Origin: Haloglomus irregulare
GTDB lineage: Archaea; Halobacteriota; Halobacteria; Halobacteriales; Haloarculaceae
NCBI RefSeq assembly: GCF_007421925.1
Contig: NZ_QMDX01000002.1
Location: 186,001 to 250,000, forward strand
DNA length: 64,000 nucleotides
Direction: 5' to 3'
Positions 18,158-25,236 of the stretch are shown in pieces. Positions within the stretch are counted from its first letter, which is position 1. Every line of letters begins with the position of its first letter. The position numbers and the translations under genes were made by a program. The notes under the pieces were generated by a model. That model searched no databases, was not told where the DNA came from, and was given only the letters and a program-made list of their open reading frames with translations.

Positions 18158-18508
18158 ATGAGCGACGACGACGGCTACGTCCACGACCCGTCGGCGTTCG
18201 GGGACGACGCCGATGACGCGAACGCGGCGGCCGAGACGGCCGACGCCACGGCGCCCGGGAGCGACGACGTCGACCCGGAGGACATCCCCCGTGGCGACGC
18301 CCGCGAGTTCGACTGGCGCGGCTGGACCCTCGTCGCCGCCATCCTCTTCGCCTTCGTCGTCATCCCGGTCGCCCTCTACTTCCTGCCCCGCGCACAGGGG
18401 TTGGTCTCCTCGCTCGGTCTCTCACTTCGCGACGCCTTCCTCGTCCTCCCGCTGGTCCCGGCCATCGTCCTCGGGGCGCTGGCGGTCTGGGCCACGACCC
18501 GACCCTGA
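18158..18508 (+). CDS. Two-helix membrane protein with acidic N-terminus
   Basis: 116 residues. Seen: an acidic, disordered N-terminus of about 55 residues (DDADDANAAAETADATAPGS and a following GDAREFDWRGW), then two hydrophobic segments (LVAAILFAFVVIPVALYFL and AFLVLPLVPAIVLGALAVWA). The ATG at 18158 lies about 25 bases after a TTTAGG box, consistent with a leaderless transcript. Haloarchaeal small membrane protein of unknown role; no domain recognised. The convergent gene ends 8 bases downstream. Confidence 0.8.
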   Translation: MSDDDGYVHDPSAFGDDADDANAAAETADATAPGSDDVDPEDIPRGDAREFDWRGWTLVAAILFAFVVIPVALYFLPRAQGLVSSLGLSLRDAFLVLPLVPAIVLGALAVWATTRP

Positions 18509-18515
18509 CGCGGGG

Positions 18516-18824
18516 TCACGCCCCGTCGCCCGCCGCCCCGTCCCCAGCGACGATGGCCTCGGCAAGCGACCGCGCCGCCCGGACGTGCTCGTCGGCGGCT
18601 CCGTCACCCGTCCCATCGACGTTGGCGAGGAGTTCGGCGACTTCGGCAACGCGTTCCCGGGCCACCTCGGGGGCCTCGATCTGTCGGGCGTCGGCCGCGA
18701 CCGCCTCGGCCTCGCCGAGCTACCGACTGGCGGTCCGCTCCACGGGCCGCTCGGCCGTGGCTGCGAGGTGGTCATGGAGGTCGACCAGCGCCTCGCGGTC
18801 GACCGCCCCGGTGTCGTGGCTCAC
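18516..18824 (-). pseudogene. Small MaoC-coupled gene interrupted by an in-frame amber codon
   Basis: Minus-strand frame from a GTG (18824) that overlaps the MaoC stop by four bases (GTGA), so it was designed for translational coupling. It reads VSHDTGAVDREALVDLHDHL, AATAERPVERTASR, then TAG at 18722-18720 (codon 35), then LGEAEAVAADAR and a further 60 helical residues to a TGA at 18516. I recall uncharacterised haloarchaeal proteins (DUF8152-like) with ERTASRWLGEAEAV at this place, which would make the stop a TGG to TAG change. Known alternatives: sequencing error or a true loss. Function unknown; the fold would be an all-helical bundle. Confidence 0.65.
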
Positions 18825-19273
18825 GGCTCGCGCTTCCCCATCAGGATGGCCACCGTCCACGAGCAGACCACCGCCTCGCCGTCCCCGTCGTCCGCCAGCA
18901 CCTCGACGTCGCGGACGACGATGCCGGCGTCCGGGTGGCTCCCCGACTCCCGGCGGTCGACGACCTCGTGGCGCACCCGGAGGACATCACCCGGCCGGAC
19001 GGGGCGGTGCCAGGTCAGGTCGTCGATACCCAGGCCGCCGCGGTTCGAGGAGTCGTTGAGGAAGTGCTCGACCATCAGCCGGGTGGCGACGCCGACCGTG
19101 TGGAGCCCACTGGCGATGAGGCCGCCGTACCCCGTCTCGGCCGCGGCCTCGGGGTCGGTATGCATCGGCTGTGGGTCGAACTGCTCCGCGAAGGCGATGA
19201 TGCCGGCCTCGGTCATCTCGTGGTCGCCGTACGTCTCCGAGAACCCGACCGTCATGTCCTCGAACCGGTGCAT
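18821..19273 (-). CDS. MaoC-like acyl dehydratase / hotdog-fold protein
   Basis: 150 residues. Seen: hotdog signature MHRFEDMTVGFSETYGDHEM, with ITEAGIIAFAEQFDPQPMHT and DPEAAAETGYGGLIASGLHT, the latter holding the (R)-hydratase-2 catalytic Asp/His pair (D in QFDPQPMH, H in DPQPMH). It also has WHRPVRPGDVLRVRHEVVD. Known: MaoC enzymes hydrate enoyl-CoA. Start at 19273, with TATA-like TTTAAG at 19298-19304 (25-31 bases upstream). It overlaps by four bases the interrupted gene at 18824. Confidence 0.92.
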   Translation of the reverse strand: MHRFEDMTVGFSETYGDHEMTEAGIIAFAEQFDPQPMHTDPEAAAETGYGGLIASGLHTVGVATRLMVEHFLNDSSNRGGLGIDDLTWHRPVRPGDVLRVRHEVVDRRESGSHPDAGIVVRDVEVLADDGDGEAVVCSWTVAILMGKREP

Positions 19274-19479
19274 ATCCCCGTCCGCGGCGGCGCCGGGCTT
19301 AAATCCACGGCGGCGTCCCCGTCCTCGCGGACGGGCTATTCCCTCGTATGACCCCCCTGCAGGCATGAACGCCCGCTTCTACCAGCGTGTGCGGCGTGGC
19401 TCGTCCGCGCCGGCGACGGCGTTCCCCGGTCGCCACGGCCGGTGTGGTGGCGCGACGGTCCCTCGGGCGCGGCGGTGTG

Positions 19480-19659
19480 CTAGCGGCCCACCGGAGCGGT
19501 CGGCTGGCCGGCGCCCCCCTCGCGGACCGTGATGCCGCTCGACCGCAGCCGATGACGCATCCGCTCGGTGGTGACCCCTGCCGAACGGGCCGCCGCGTCG
19601 ATACCGACGGTCCCGCTCTCGTACAGCGTCATCGCCGTCCGGAGTGCATGTGTACGCAT
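19480..19659 (-). CDS. Small helix-turn-helix protein, UPF0175/DUF7317-like
   Basis: 59 residues on the minus strand, too small for a standard listing. Reads MRTHALRTAMTLYESGTVGI, DAAARSAGVTTERMRHRLRS and SGITVREGGAGQPTAPVGR. The pattern LYESGTVGIDAAARSAGVTT resembles the N-terminal HTH of UPF0175-type antitoxin-like proteins and haloarchaeal DUF7317. It probably binds DNA. The upstream region (19660-19780) is markedly AT-rich against the surrounding GC-rich DNA, with TATA-like runs. No toxin-like gene is seen next to it. Confidence 0.68.
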   Translation of the reverse strand: MRTHALRTAMTLYESGTVGIDAAARSAGVTTERMRHRLRSSGITVREGGAGQPTAPVGR

Positions 19660-19880
19660 GGGCTTCGATTCGATTTCTTGGCTCTACTATGATAACCATT
19701 TCGAAGAATAGCAGTACGAATGTGCTCTAAGAGAGGTATTAGGCGGTCAAATGAATCTCGAATACTTACACACGTGGCGGGTCGTCAGGACACAGCGGGG
19801 GAGCGCCGACGGTGTGCCCGCCACGGTCGGCCCGAGCGCGAAACGCGGGCATCAAGTAGGTGCTCGCTAGACGGCCACGT

Positions 19881-20090
19881 ATGGGTATGGCAGACCGACT
19901 CAGCGCAATGGACGAGCGGGAGAAGATCGGGGGCGGTGCGGTGATGCTGGCCGCGGGCATCCTCATCCTCGCGCTCCTCACCTTCGCCGGCATCCAGGGA
20001 CGCTCCCTTCGCCTCGTCCTCGGCATCGTGGGCGTCATGACCGTCGTCATCGGCGTCCTCTCGATCGGCATCAGCGAGAAGGCGGTGTAG
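19881..20090 (+). CDS. Small two-helix membrane protein
   Basis: 69 residues from ATG at 19881 (the next Met, MADRLSAMDE, at 19887 is an alternative). Seen: a polar N-terminus rich in charged residues (MADRLSAMDEREKIGGGA), then two hydrophobic segments (VMLAAGILILALLTFAGI and LVLGIVGVMTVVIGVLSI) joined by a short basic loop. Haloarchaea carry many such uncharacterised membrane proteins. The gene is isolated, divergent from the HTH protein at 19659, in an AT-richer region. Confidence 0.78.
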   Translation: MGMADRLSAMDEREKIGGGAVMLAAGILILALLTFAGIQGRSLRLVLGIVGVMTVVIGVLSIGISEKAV

Positions 20091-20266
20091 CCGGCGGCCG
20101 GCGCCTCGACCGACATCGACCGGCTCTCGCCGACCCCCAGTTCCGACGGAAACTCGGAGCCCTCCGGACCTCACGGTCGATACCTCGGAAGGGGACCTCC
20201 GAGCCGTTCTATCGCGGACGTTCGCCGAACAACTCCCACCCCGCTCGACATCCGAAGTCCCGGGGC

Positions 20267-20353
20267 TCAGAGGAAATAGGCGAGCCCGTAGACGACGGAC
20301 GACCCGACCATCATGAGCACCATGAGCAGGGCGAACAGCTGCTGGCGGTCCAT
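20267..20353 (-). CDS. 28-residue single-helix membrane microprotein
   Basis: Reads MDRQQLFALLMVLMMVGSSV followed by VYGLAYFL and TGA. One membrane helix starts at residue 6. I recall near-identical short proteins (MNRQQLFALLLVFMMVGSS-like) being widespread in haloarchaea; this should be checked. A strong TATA-like box (TTTATACT on the minus strand) lies at 20379-20388, about 27-35 bases above the ATG, fitting a leaderless transcript. Possibly a subunit or regulator of a membrane complex; function unknown. Confidence 0.75.
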   Translation of the reverse strand: MDRQQLFALLMVLMMVGSSVVYGLAYFL

Positions 20354-20378
20354 ACGCGGGAACTACGCACGAGGGAGT

Positions 20379-20388
20379 ATAAATCGTC
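20379..20388 (-). promoter_or_regulatory. TATA box of the 28-residue microprotein gene
   Basis: On the minus strand the DNA reads GATTTATACTCC in a very GC-rich neighbourhood, a haloarchaeal TATA at the right distance from the start at 20353 for a leaderless transcript. It supports that the microprotein is expressed. Confidence 0.6.
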
Positions 20389-20474
20389 GTCCATCGTCCG
20401 ACGGGGCGCCGTTCCGGTAGTGCCCGGACCGAGGCCCGCGGGGCTTTTGCGTGCGCCGCCCCTCCGGGCGACCG

Positions 20475-22136
20475 ATGCGAACGCTGCCCGCCCTGCTGGT
20501 CGCCGCCCTGCTCGTCCTCGCCGGTTGCTCCACCGGCCTCACCGGGGGCGACCCCTTCAGCGACGACGCGACGCCGGAACCGACGGCCACGCCGACCGAC
20601 CCCGGCGACACCGGGTCCGACGGGGACCCCGGCGGTCCCAACGATACCGGGTCCGACGGGGGCCCCGGCGACGCCGACACCGAGGGGAACGCCTCGGCGT
20701 TCGACTTCGCCGACCCCGACGAGGACCGACTCGGCTGGGAGAACGGCTACTGGTACAACGAATCGCTCGACTACGACGCCAGCACCGGGCTGAACGGGAC
20801 CGAGCGGGAGGCGCTGGTCGCGCGGTCGATGGCCCGCGTCGAACAGCTCCGCGAGCTGGAGTTCCGCCAGCCCGTCCCCGTCCGGGTGATCAATCGGTCG
20901 ACGTACCGACAGGAGTTCAGCGGCGACGGCGCCGACTACACCGACACGTTCCGGACCTTCGACAACGCGAAGTTCGAGTCGCTGTTCCTCATCGGCGAGG
21001 ACCGGGACTCGCTCGCGGTGCAGAACCAGAACCGGGGGTCGAACGTGCTGGGGTTCTACTCGCCGCGGAACGACTCCATCGTCGTCGTCTCGGAGTCGAC
21101 GCCGCCGATGCTCCGGGACGAGCTCACCCTCGGCCACGAACTGACGCACGCGCTACAGGACCAGGTGTACAACCTCTCGGACTACAGCCGTCCCACCCGC
21201 GAGACGTACGGCGCCACCAACGGTCTGCTCGAGGGTGACTCCCACTACACGGAGCAGCTGTACCGCGACCGCTGTGACGGCGACTGGGACTGCCTCTCGC
21301 TGGCCGGCGGGGGCGGTGGCGGCGGCGGCTCCGACATCCACTTCGGGGTCTACTTCGTCAACTTCTTCCCGTACAGCGACGGCCCGCCGTTCATCGAGCA
21401 CCACCGTGACCGCGGCGGCTGGGACCGTGTCGACGCGATGTACGACGACCCGCCGGCCTCCAGCGAGCAGGTCATCCACCCCGAGAAGTACGGCGAGGAC
21501 GAGCCGACGACCGTCTCGGTGACCGACGAGCACACGGGCGACTGGGAGCGCGTGCGCCCCGAGGCGCCGCGGCCGGGCCAGACCCGCCCGGACTACGCGA
21601 GTTTCGGGCAGGCCTCGATGAGTGCGATGTTCGCCTACACCATCGCCGACCCGTACAACGAGTCGGCCGTCGACGGGACCCGCGAGTTCATCAACCGTGA
21701 CGGCGGGCAGGTCGACCGCCAGGACCCGTTCAACTACGACCTCAGGTGGACCAGCGGCTGGGACGGCGACCGGATGCACGTCTACCGGAACGCGACCGCC
21801 GCGGCCGCCACGGACGGGAGTACCAACGAGACGGCCTACGTCTGGAAGTCCACGTGGGACTCGCCCGAGGACGCCCGCGAGTTCGCCCGGGGCTACCGCC
21901 TGCTGCTGGAGCACTGGGGCGGCCAGCAGCGCTCGGGGGACCAGGTCAACTACGTCTACACCATCGACCGCCAGCCGTTCGCGGACGCCTTCCGCGTCCG
22001 GGTCGACGGCGACACCGTGACGCTCGTCAACGCGCCGACCGTCGCGGAACTGGACGAGGTTCGGTCGGGTCGGCCCGCGGCGGCCGACGACGGCGCCGGC
22101 TCCGACGGGACCGCCGCCAGCGTAGCAGGACGGTGA
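20475..22136 (+). CDS. Hvo_1808-family surface lipoprotein with HExxH motif (copy 1)
   Basis: 553 residues. Seen: lipobox (LVLAGCS) near residue 18, a Thr/Asp/Gly/Pro linker of about 65 residues, then a conserved domain starting DPDEDRLGWENGYWYNESLD. It contains HELTHALQDQ at residues 221-230 (His221, Glu222, His225) and a following LLEGDSHYTEQLY, whose Glu could be a third metal ligand. A WTSGWDGDRMHVYRN section and a C-terminal part follow. Known: named a surface protein family only. Inference: a lipid-anchored zinc metallopeptidase-like enzyme. Start is MRTLPALL at 20475. Stop overlaps the GTG of the next gene. Confidence 0.85.
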   Translation: MRTLPALLVAALLVLAGCSTGLTGGDPFSDDATPEPTATPTDPGDTGSDGDPGGPNDTGSDGGPGDADTEGNASAFDFADPDEDRLGWENGYWYNESLDYDASTGLNGTEREALVARSMARVEQLRELEFRQPVPVRVINRSTYRQEFSGDGADYTDTFRTFDNAKFESLFLIGEDRDSLAVQNQNRGSNVLGFYSPRNDSIVVVSESTPPMLRDELTLGHELTHALQDQVYNLSDYSRPTRETYGATNGLLEGDSHYTEQLYRDRCDGDWDCLSLAGGGGGGGGSDIHFGVYFVNFFPYSDGPPFIEHHRDRGGWDRVDAMYDDPPASSEQVIHPEKYGEDEPTTVSVTDEHTGDWERVRPEAPRPGQTRPDYASFGQASMSAMFAYTIADPYNESAVDGTREFINRDGGQVDRQDPFNYDLRWTSGWDGDRMHVYRNATAAAATDGSTNETAYVWKSTWDSPEDAREFARGYRLLLEHWGGQQRSGDQVNYVYTIDRQPFADAFRVRVDGDTVTLVNAPTVAELDEVRSGRPAAADDGAGSDGTAASVAGR

Positions 22137-23473
22137 CGCGGCGCCGGTTCCTGACGGTCGCCCTGGCGGCGATGCTCGTCCTCGCCGGCTGTTCGGTCGG
22201 ACCGCTGGACGGTGGTCCGCTGGAGGGCGGCGAGCGCGAGGACCCCGACGAGGACCGGCTCGGCTGGGAGGACGGCTACTGGTACGACGACCCCGTCGAC
22301 GTGACCCTCGACGACGGGCTGAACGGGAGCGAGCGCCGGCGGGTCGTCGCGCGGACGATGGCCCGTGTCGAGCGGATCCGCGACCAGGAGTTCCGGTCGC
22401 GGGTGCCGGTCGAGGTAGTCTCGCGGGAGACCTACCGCAAGCGCCGCGGCGACCGCGCCACGGACCCGGACAGCGAGTTCAACCGCTGGAACGACCAGGT
22501 CTGGGAGGCCATCTTCATCGTCGGCGAGGACGACAGCGTGGCCGAGACGCTGGACTCGGTGTTCGGCTCCTCGGTCCAGGGCTACTACTCCCCCTCGCGT
22601 GAGGAGATCGTCATCGTGAGCGGGAGCGAGACGCCGACCATCGACCGGGCCACGCTCTCGCACGAGCTGGTTCACGCGCTGCAGGACCAGCAGTTCGGGC
22701 TCGACCGGAGCCCGGAGACCCAGGACGCACAGCTGGCCGAGGACGGGCTCGTCGAGGGCGACGCGAACTTCGTCGAGCGGGCGTACGAGGAGCGCTGCCG
22801 GTCGGGCGAGTGGCGCTGTCTCGACCGCCCCGAGAGCGGCGGCGGTGGCGGCGGCCCGTTCAATCAGGGTCTGTTCACGACCGTCTTCGCGCCGTACGTG
22901 ACCGGCCCCGACTTCGTCGGCGAGCTCAAGGACCGCGGCGGCTGGACCGCCGTCAACGACGCCTACGACCGCTACCCGGCCTCGACGGAGCAGGTCATCC
23001 ACCCGGACCGCTACCCGGGCGACACGCCCGTCCGGGTGACCGTGGCCGACCGCTCTGTGGCCGACTGGGAGCGGTTCGACGTCGACCCCGAGGCCGACAC
23101 CGTCGGTGAGGCCTCCATCTACGCCATGTTCTGGGCCAACGACCAGCTCGGCGACCACGACCGCTACGACTACGTTCACCCCTACTCCACCGGCTGGGAC
23201 GGCGACAGCGTCGTCCCGTACCGGTCCGACGGGGAGTGCGGCTACGTCTGGCGCAGCGAGTGGGACTCGCCCGCCGAGGCCCGGGAGTTCGCCGGGGCCT
23301 ATCGGGACCTGCTCCGGTCGCGGGACGCCGACGCCCGCGGCGACGGCGTCTTCGTCATCCCCGACTCCGACCCGTACGACGACGCCTTCCGTGTCTCCCG
23401 GTCCGGGACCACCGTGACGGTCGTGAACGCGCCGACCGCCGCACAGCTGGACGACGTGCACGGGCGGCGGTAG
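22133..23473 (+). CDS. Hvo_1808-family surface lipoprotein with HExxH motif (copy 2)
   Basis: 446 residues from a GTG that overlaps the preceding stop (GTGA). Clear paralogue of the preceding gene: lipobox (LVLAGCS), then DPDEDRLGWEDGYWYDDPVD, HELVHALQDQ at residues 177-186, LVEGDANFVERAYEERC, the Gly-rich loop, and the same STGWDGDSVVPYRS and WRSEWDSPAEAREFAGAYRD. The copies share layout and motif spacing, but the linker is much shorter here. Tandem duplication with translational coupling suggests the two products act together. Peptidase activity is inferred from the motif only. Confidence 0.85.
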   Translation: MTRRRFLTVALAAMLVLAGCSVGPLDGGPLEGGEREDPDEDRLGWEDGYWYDDPVDVTLDDGLNGSERRRVVARTMARVERIRDQEFRSRVPVEVVSRETYRKRRGDRATDPDSEFNRWNDQVWEAIFIVGEDDSVAETLDSVFGSSVQGYYSPSREEIVIVSGSETPTIDRATLSHELVHALQDQQFGLDRSPETQDAQLAEDGLVEGDANFVERAYEERCRSGEWRCLDRPESGGGGGGPFNQGLFTTVFAPYVTGPDFVGELKDRGGWTAVNDAYDRYPASTEQVIHPDRYPGDTPVRVTVADRSVADWERFDVDPEADTVGEASIYAMFWANDQLGDHDRYDYVHPYSTGWDGDSVVPYRSDGECGYVWRSEWDSPAEAREFAGAYRDLLRSRDADARGDGVFVIPDSDPYDDAFRVSRSGTTVTVVNAPTAAQLDDVHGRR

Positions 23474-23487
23474 GCCCGCCGACCGTC

Positions 23488-23862
23488 TCAGAACGTGTAG
23501 GTCCGGAGCTCCCGGAGCAGCCCGTCACGGACGAGGAACGCATCGAGGAACCGGAACCAGGTCTCGCCGTTCGCGCGTTCGAGCCGCCCCTCCACGGCGA
23601 CGCGGACGGCGTCCGGGTCGGTCCCGGTCGACGCGCCGGGCCCGGTCCCCGTGGTATGGTAGACGTGCTCGACGACGTGGGTGGTGTCGGTCTCGGGGCG
23701 CTCGTCGCGCATGAACGCGACGAAGCGGTCGGCCCCCTCCAGGGTCATATCGGGCCGGTGCTGGACGAAGCCGTCGGCGAGCAGGTCCCGGAGCGCCCCG
23801 TACGCGCCGCCGTCGATGCGACGGTAGTACTCGCGTGCGAGGTCGCTGGCGTCGGTTCCCAT
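23488..23862 (-). CDS. SnoaL-like / NTF2-fold protein
   Basis: 124 residues. Seen: an N-terminal helix (ASDLAREYYRRIDGGAYGAL), DLLADGFVQHRPDMTLEGAD and RFVAFMRDERPETDTTHVVEHV, and a C-terminal beta-sheet ending RDGLLRELRTYTF. This is the layout of small NTF2/SnoaL-like enzymes or scaffolds, which form a conical barrel; no activity can be read from sequence. The start at 23862 (MGTDASDLA) is favoured over upstream Mets that lie in the tRNA promoter region. The gene sits tail-to-tail with the Hvo_1808 pair. Confidence 0.85.
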   Translation of the reverse strand: MGTDASDLAREYYRRIDGGAYGALRDLLADGFVQHRPDMTLEGADRFVAFMRDERPETDTTHVVEHVYHTTGTGPGASTGTDPDAVRVAVEGRLERANGETWFRFLDAFLVRDGLLRELRTYTF

Positions 23863-23946
23863 ACCCCGGCTATCGCCCTGGCAGGTCATCAACCGGTGGG
23901 TTCCGGAATCCTTTTGTGGGACAGCGGCCTCGGCAGGAGTGTAGGC

Positions 23947-24017
23947 GCGCTGGTAGTGTAGTGGTATCACGTGACCTTGCCATGGTCACAACCCGAGTTC
24001 AAATCTCGGCCAGCGCA
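23947..24017 (+). tRNA. tRNA-Gly (anticodon GCC)
   Basis: 71 bases. Acceptor stem GCGCTGG pairs with CCAGCGC, with discriminator A at 24017. The D arm carries GTAGTGGTAT. The anticodon stem TGACC pairs with GGTCA around the loop TTGCCAT, giving GCC. The T arm CCGAG pairs with CTCGG around TTCAAAT. No intron and no encoded CCA. An AATCCTTTTG box lies about 35 bases upstream. Confidence 0.96.
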
Positions 24018-24239
24018 TTTCCCCGGAACCCACCGGTCGAGCAGCCGCTCCGCCGGCTCCTCCACCGAACTCCGAACGGTCTCCCCCGGGCCGTTCATCG
24101 ACGTCCTCGCCCCCAGTACCTCCGGTGTGTCACCGACGCGCTCGGGGTCGGCGCCGGCTGGCAGTCCTCCCTGGGACGCTGCTGTTCGCCCAGGGCGGCC
24201 CCGCCCGCTTCGACGCCGACCTCCCCGTCCGCACGTCAA

Positions 24240-24265
24240 CCGTTAGGTACCGCTCGCCCTAACGG
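24240..24265 (+). promoter_or_regulatory. 8-base inverted repeat upstream of the DUF7537 lipoprotein
   Basis: CCGTTAGG (24240-24247) and CCTAACGG (24258-24265), exact complements with a 10-base spacer, end five bases before the ATG at 24271. The right half lies where a leaderless transcript would start. A repressor site is one reading; a hairpin at the start of the mRNA is another. Confidence 0.45.
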
Positions 24266-24270
24266 CCGGT

Positions 24271-25170
24271 ATGCGCCCGGCGCCCCTCGCCCTCGCCGTC
24301 CTGCTCGTCCTCGCGGGCTGCGGGGGGACCGTCGGGTCCGGCGGCGACACTCCGACCGGGACGGTGACGCCCGCGCCCGTCCCCGACGGTGAGGCGGTCG
24401 ACCGGGGTCGGCCGGCCCGTCTGGCTCCCGGCCTCGCGGCAGACGGTGTGTTCGACGCCGGTCGACTGGCCCGTGCCCACGCCGACCGCCTCGCCGGGCG
24501 CTCGTTCACCCGCGTCCGGACGGACACCCGCAGGGTGAACGGGAGCCTGCGCCAGCGCGACGAGACCACCCTGATGTACGCCGCGGGGGGCGACCGGTTC
24601 CGCTACCGACTGAACCAGACCACCCGGGGGTCCGAGGAGGTCGAGCGGAGCGAGATCGACCGCTACGCAGACGGGAACCGGGTGCTCGTCGCGTCCCGCG
24701 ACGCGAACGGAACCGAGTACGAGGTCCTCGCGGGGCCGACCGGGGACCCGTACACCCCGGCGCAGGTGTTCCCGGGGAACGCGACGGGCGCGACCTCGCT
24801 CGCCCGACTGCTCACCCTGGTCGACGTGACGGTGACCGACCGCCGGACGGTCGACGGCCGGCGCCACTACCGGGTCGAGACCCCCGCGCGGCAGGACATC
24901 CCGCCGCTACGGAACATCAGCCTCGTCGCCACCGTGACCGAATCCGGGCTCGTGCGGAACTACCGGCTGAGTTACGATGTCGAGCGCGGCGGGCGGCAGG
25001 TCCGCATCGTCGTGACCGTCGCGTACGACCGCCTCGACCGGACGACCGTCGAACCCCCGTCGTGGCTCCCCGAGGCCAGGGCCGCGACCGGCGCCGGGGC
25101 GAACGGCACGACGGTTGCCGGGACGACCCCGACGGCCACGGCGACGGCCCCGGGTCGGGGTGAGGGGTGA
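24271..25170 (+). CDS. DUF7537-type lipoprotein
   Basis: 299 residues. Seen: lipobox (LVLAGCGG) near residue 18, a TPAPVPDG stretch, then a helix ARAHADRLAGRSFTRVRTDT and beta strands with RFRYRLNQTT. A C-terminal part has RRHYRVETPAR, NISLVATVTESGLVRNYRL, VTVAYDRLDRTTVEPPSW and a Thr/Ala tail. Known: haloarchaeal families with this layout (DUF7537) are lipid-anchored and uncharacterised. Two damaged relatives lie in this window (29747-30711 and 42390-43130), so this is the only intact copy here. Upstream is an 8-base inverted repeat. The tRNA-Gly gene lies 250 bases upstream. Confidence 0.83.
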   Translation: MRPAPLALAVLLVLAGCGGTVGSGGDTPTGTVTPAPVPDGEAVDRGRPARLAPGLAADGVFDAGRLARAHADRLAGRSFTRVRTDTRRVNGSLRQRDETTLMYAAGGDRFRYRLNQTTRGSEEVERSEIDRYADGNRVLVASRDANGTEYEVLAGPTGDPYTPAQVFPGNATGATSLARLLTLVDVTVTDRRTVDGRRHYRVETPARQDIPPLRNISLVATVTESGLVRNYRLSYDVERGGRQVRIVVTVAYDRLDRTTVEPPSWLPEARAATGAGANGTTVAGTTPTATATAPGRGEG

Positions 25171-25236
25171 CGACGGGCGGAACGCTCCGCCGACCGATGT
25201 GGGGAGACATATGTGAGTGGCCGTGTCGGTTCGGGT

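Noticed and set aside
18720-18722. Amber codon as pyrrolysine
   Set aside because: No pyl genes or suppressor tRNA are in the window, and the residue replaced seems to be Trp at a non-catalytic place in a small helical protein.
23947-24270. tRNA-Gly as an integration site for a mobile element
   Set aside because: I see no integrase and no repeat of the tRNA 3' end downstream within the window.
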